Of a stretch of 29,192 nt of DNA, positions 26,808 to 29,192 are shown one piece after another. Numbering within the stretch: position 1 is the stretch's first letter; every line of letters starts with the position of its first letter. A program made the translations under genes and the position numbers. Source of the stretch: an uncultured Ruminococcus sp. (GTDB lineage: Bacteria > Bacillota > Clostridia > Oscillospirales > CAG-272); NCBI GenBank assembly GCA_902783755.1, contig CACZSC010000284.1, positions 1 through 29,192 on the forward strand, given 5' to 3'. A model generated the notes under the pieces. That model saw nothing but the letters and a program-made list of their open reading frames with translations, was not told where the DNA came from and ran no database searches.

Positions 26808-28544
26808 CTAGTCGGCAAGGCTTATCCAGTTCCATGCCAGTCCGTATGAGTCGTAGATATATGTGTTGTCCGGAACGAACAGCGCGTCTTCTATAAAGAC
26901 GTCTCCGTTTCCGATGTGCATCGTATATTCGTTGAACTGCCCTCTGAACACGCACACATGGATATGAGAGCCGCCGGCAAATCCGTACGTTCCGCAGTCA
27001 TAGAAGTACTCTCCCTGCGCCAGCTGCATCCCCACGTAGATGTCAGAGATGTCGTTGTCATGCATGAAGCTCACCGTCATGTAATCGACCGTTCCGTCGG
27101 CATATCTGACAGGATTGTTGCTCTGTATCCACACACAGTTGCAGGCTTCGAAGTTGCCGTCGATATGCACCACCGTCGCATTGAACGGCGCTCTCGCCAT
27201 ACCCTCTGTCGGCTGCATGTCTATCGCGTTCTGTGACATATGTGAGTACACATCATATGCCCCCTGAGTGATGACCATGGAGTTTGCCACAAAGATCGCC
27301 AGTTCTTCGCCCTGTGCGTTCATGACGCCCTGTCTGACGAACTCCCATGTCTGCATCGATTCGCCGTCGTATTTATCAAGCACTACGTTATCGCCCGGCG
27401 TTTCCGGGTCACGTGCTGTCAGACACCTGGTATCTCCCGCTTCGGATGTGCTTATGACCCAGTTGCCGTCACCTGCAGCTCTTATGACATATTCGCCCGC
27501 ATAGAGGCTGGTGGAAGTATAAAGGCCGACGGAATCCGACCAGGTCGGCGCTCCGAGCACCCGGCCGTAGCCGTTTCTTGAAGCAGCTGAGTAGATATAA
27601 TACGTGCCGCGTTCCGTTCTCTGCAGCCTAAATATCTGCGTAACGTCCGAAGTCTCCTGCCACAGAGTAACATTAACACCGTCATAATCTGTATTGTAGC
27701 CGCTGCAGGCCACGTTGAGGGACTGTCCTCCCCTGGAGGCCTTGATTACGTAATACCCGTCGGGTATTATCCATCCATTTCCGTATCCGACAAGGGACAT
27801 GTAATTCTCCGTCTCCTGGAGATCCTTGCTCCATAGAAGGAAGATCGCATCGTTGTACGCTATCACTTCCCTTTCGACCAGCTTCTCGGAATACGCGCTG
27901 GTGGCATCTTTAACAGTCGAACGAAGCGTGTTGTACATTGCCAGTATCGCCTGTCCCCTCGTGAAGGGACCTGACGGCTGATCTGTGCTTTTTGTTATGC
28001 CTGCCCTGCGTGCGCTGGATACCGCAGTCGCGTAGTTATAGTCGCCGTCCTTTATACGGTATCCCAGGGCATAAAGGCAGTAACTCATGAATCTGGCCTC
28101 AGTCTCCGCTGACCCCGGATCGAAGTGTTCGCCGTCTATACCGAAGAGCAGCCCGCATCTGAACAGATACCCGACGTAGCTGCTGGCCCATTCCGGAACA
28201 TCACTGTACGGATGCGGATACTTGCCTTCAGAAAGAGATTTCTCAACTCCAAGCAGTCTGACAGCCAGTACCGCGGCTTCAAGCCTGTTGAGCCCTCCGC
28301 TGAGATTGAACTCGATCCCGCCGTTCACATCAGTCCCGGTACCCATAAGGAATCCCAGATAGTACAGTCTCATAGCCGCGTCTTCAGCGGAAAGATCCGC
28401 CCCGGCTATGATCTTCGAGTCTATCCTGGACCTGAAGATCGCATTGCTTGATCCGATTATGTTGACCGCTCCGGATGACACGCAGAGGATGCACATCATC
28501 AGCAGCAAGGCGGCCGCCGCCCGGATCTTTTTCATCATTATCAT
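26808..28544 (-). CDS. Secreted SLH / ricin-lectin / M23-like protein
   Basis: The 578-residue protein starts with MIMMKKIRAA and a hydrophobic signal peptide (cleavage near residue 26). Three SLH-like repeats (about 50-100, 112-160 and 165-210; YSDVPEWASSYVGYL and FTRGQAILAMYN are typical) should bind wall polymer. Residues ~262-403 look like a ricin-B-type beta-trefoil (GYYVIKASRGGQSLNV, IFRLQRTERGTYYIYSA, MQTWEF). Residues ~425-535 resemble an M23 metallopeptidase: His435..Asp442, His495 and His527-x-His529 in GGSHIHV. The first zinc motif is stretched (HxxxxxxD instead of HxxxD), so activity is uncertain. I use the ATG at 28544, with AAGGA upstream, because residues upstream of it lie across the promoter. 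A wall-bound peptidoglycan-cleaving or -binding role is inferred. The WHxTW membrane protein gene follows by 12 bp. Confidence 0.87.
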   Translation of the reverse strand: MIMMKKIRAAAALLLMMCILCVSSGAVNIIGSSNAIFRSRIDSKIIAGADLSAEDAAMRLYYLGFLMGTGTDVNGGIEFNLSGGLNRLEAAVLAVRLLGVEKSLSEGKYPHPYSDVPEWASSYVGYLFRCGLLFGIDGEHFDPGSAETEARFMSYCLYALGYRIKDGDYNYATAVSSARRAGITKSTDQPSGPFTRGQAILAMYNTLRSTVKDATSAYSEKLVEREVIAYNDAIFLLWSKDLQETENYMSLVGYGNGWIIPDGYYVIKASRGGQSLNVACSGYNTDYDGVNVTLWQETSDVTQIFRLQRTERGTYYIYSAASRNGYGRVLGAPTWSDSVGLYTSTSLYAGEYVIRAAGDGNWVISTSEAGDTRCLTARDPETPGDNVVLDKYDGESMQTWEFVRQGVMNAQGEELAIFVANSMVITQGAYDVYSHMSQNAIDMQPTEGMARAPFNATVVHIDGNFEACNCVWIQSNNPVRYADGTVDYMTVSFMHDNDISDIYVGMQLAQGEYFYDCGTYGFAGGSHIHVCVFRGQFNEYTMHIGNGDVFIEDALFVPDNTYIYDSYGLAWNWISLAD

Positions 28545-28572
28545 AAAATATTGTTCCTTGATGTATGTCAAT

Positions 28573-28610
28573 AGTACAAATGTCCATAGATTTCTATTGT
28601 ATATTGTACT
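28573..28610. promoter_or_regulatory. Imperfect dyad across the -10 of the SLH/ricin/M23 promoter
   Basis: AGTACAA (28573-28579) and TTGTACT (28604-28610) form a perfect 7-bp inverted repeat. Inside it ATAG/CTAT (28586-28589 with 28594-28597) extends the symmetry. The right arm contains the -10 element, so it could be an operator or a leader hairpin. Confidence 0.45.
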
Positions 28611-28631
28611 CAAAAAACGGCTGTTTGTCAA
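28603..28631 (-). promoter_or_regulatory. Promoter of the SLH/ricin/M23 gene
   Basis: On the minus strand TTGACA (28631-28626) and TACAAT (28608-28603) are separated by 17 bp, giving a leader of about 50 nt to the ATG at 28544. Confidence 0.85.
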
Positions 28632-28641
28632 GGTTATGTTC

Positions 28642-28651
28642 TACATTTGTA
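28642..28651. promoter_or_regulatory. TACAnnTGTA operator-like box
   Basis: TACATTTGTA, extended by C/G to a 12-bp inverted repeat (28641-28652), lies 10 bp upstream of the -35 box. A 9-of-10 match, TACAAATGTC, is at 28575-28584 in the leader. TACAnnTGTA is the known core of CopY/BlaI-family operators; the actual regulator is unknown. Confidence 0.4.
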
Positions 28652-28667
28652 GATTTCAGGACCAGAC

Positions 28668-28706
28668 AAAAATCACGCCGGATACTTCAGCGGTACCCGG
28701 CGTGAT
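28668..28706 (-). terminator. Terminator of the repetitive coiled-coil gene
   Basis: On the minus strand ATCACGCCGG (28706-28697) pairs with CCGGCGTGAT (28681-28672), followed by a short T run (28672-28668). It lies 18 bp after the stop codon of the minus-strand repeat protein gene. Confidence 0.85.
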
Positions 28707-28724
28707 ACTGTTTCTGACTATGTC

Positions 28725-29192
28725 TTATTCGGCAGCTTTCTCGGCGTCTTCAACCACTTTGTCCACTGCGTCCTTGACTTCCTCTGCTGCTTCTGCGGCT
28801 TCCTTTACTTCCTCGTCTGCAGCCTTGGCGGTCTTTCTGACTCTCTTGTTCACTTTTTCAGCGACAGCTTCAGTTGCTTCTTTGACTTCTTCCTTTGCTT
28901 CGCTGACCTTTTCTTTAGCCTGCTCTATAACGGTCTCAGCAGTCTCTTTGACTGTTTCTTTAGCTTCAGCTGCTTTTTCCTTAGTCTCTTCAACTACAGC
29001 CTCTGCGGTCTCCTTGACTGCTTCCTTTGTTTCGCTGACTTTTCCCTTGGCCTGCTCCACGACAGTTTCAACAGTCTCTTTCACCGTCTCTTTGGCATCC
29101 TCAGCAACGTCTTCGGCGGTCTCTTTGACCTCCTCTGCAGCCTCCTTGGCCTTGTCGATGACATTTTCTGCAGCTTCCTTGACTTCCTTGAC
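28725..29192 (-). CDS. Repetitive Lys/Glu/Ala/Val/Thr-rich coiled-coil protein (5'-truncated)
   Basis: The frame is open to the right edge, so only the last 155 residues are visible and the start is outside the window. The whole visible part is built of degenerate 11-residue-like units such as VKETAETVIEQAKEKVSEAKE, with alternating charged and Ala/Val residues and no Cys, Trp or Pro. This predicts long amphipathic helices. A short basic insert, KVNKRVRKTAKA, interrupts the repeats near the C-terminus. The composition recalls LEA-type stress proteins, YtxH-like proteins and apolipoprotein-like helices, but it can arise from low complexity alone, so no function is assigned. GTG codons inside the repeat (such as at 29084) could be mistaken for starts, but the repeat continues upstream of them. 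Confidence 0.8.
   Translation of the reverse strand, partial: VKEVKEAAENVIDKAKEAAEEVKETAEDVAEDAKETVKETVETVVEQAKGKVSETKEAVKETAEAVVEETKEKAAEAKETVKETAETVIEQAKEKVSEAKEEVKEATEAVAEKVNKRVRKTAKAADEEVKEAAEAAEEVKDAVDKVVEDAEKAAE

Noticed and set aside
28545..28631. 29-residue N-terminal extension of the SLH/ricin/M23 protein
   Set aside because: The extension covers the promoter. The ATG at 28544 has AAGGA upstream and begins a proper signal peptide.
28725..29192. Possible CRISPR or satellite repeat
   Set aside because: The periodicity is that of a repetitive protein-coding frame without identical spaced repeats, so it is not a CRISPR array.

Overview
The window looks like a chromosomal segment of a Gram-positive, Clostridia-like bacterium, probably an uncultured gut or rumen Oscillospirales/Eubacteriales relative. 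The supporting signs are mid-50s GC by eye, strong AGGAGG-type ribosome binding sites, consensus TTGACA/TATAAT promoters, S-layer-homology (SLH) proteins, a dockerin domain, an IreB-family protein, and FMN and SAM-I riboswitches. Genus-level placement is not possible from the sequence alone. Most of the window is core information-processing DNA, with envelope and secreted-protein genes at both edges. I see no CRISPR array, transposase, prophage or tRNA/rRNA gene.

Layout. (1) 1-2716: the 3' end of a large secreted protein ending in a dockerin, then a subtilisin-like protease with three SLH repeats and a clear terminator. (2) 2801-7810: glyA with its own promoter, then ireB, an aldo/keto reductase fused to a 2[4Fe-4S] ferredoxin domain, ribF and a D,D-carboxypeptidase-like gene; the last four overlap and are probably translationally coupled. 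(3) 7828-8341: a tandem DUF1508 (YegP-like) gene with its own promoter and a bidirectional terminator facing rplS. (4) 8364-9201: rplS on the minus strand with promoter and leader, then a regulatory gap of almost 500 bp shared with rpoB. (5) 9202-16925: rpoB-rpoC, with a near-consensus promoter and a terminator, not preceded by rplJ-rplL. (6) 16975-22453: the str operon rpsL-rpsG-fusA-tuf, driven by a perfect TTGACA-17-TATAAT promoter, running without a visible terminator into an FMN riboswitch and ribU. (7) 22502-26209: SAM-I riboswitch, metK, then recD2 35 bp downstream. (8) 26208-29192, minus strand: an SLH / ricin-lectin / M23-like secreted protein, a membrane protein with a duplicated WHxTW motif, and the 3' end of a highly repetitive Lys/Glu/Ala/Thr/Val-rich coiled-coil protein.

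How the genes fit together. The central block makes RNA polymerase, ribosomal proteins and elongation factors. glyA and metK feed one-carbon and methyl metabolism, and ribU plus ribF cover riboflavin uptake and conversion to FMN/FAD. The flanking genes concern the wall and S-layer: secreted protease, D,D-carboxypeptidase, M23-like hydrolase, and an IreB phosphoprotein of the PASTA-kinase pathway. The most interesting points are the riboswitch-ribU tail on the str operon, the altered KTG motif of the D,D-carboxypeptidase, and the SLH/ricin/M23 plus WHxTW-membrane-protein pair behind a dyad-flanked promoter. I did not find a clearly new defence or mobile system.
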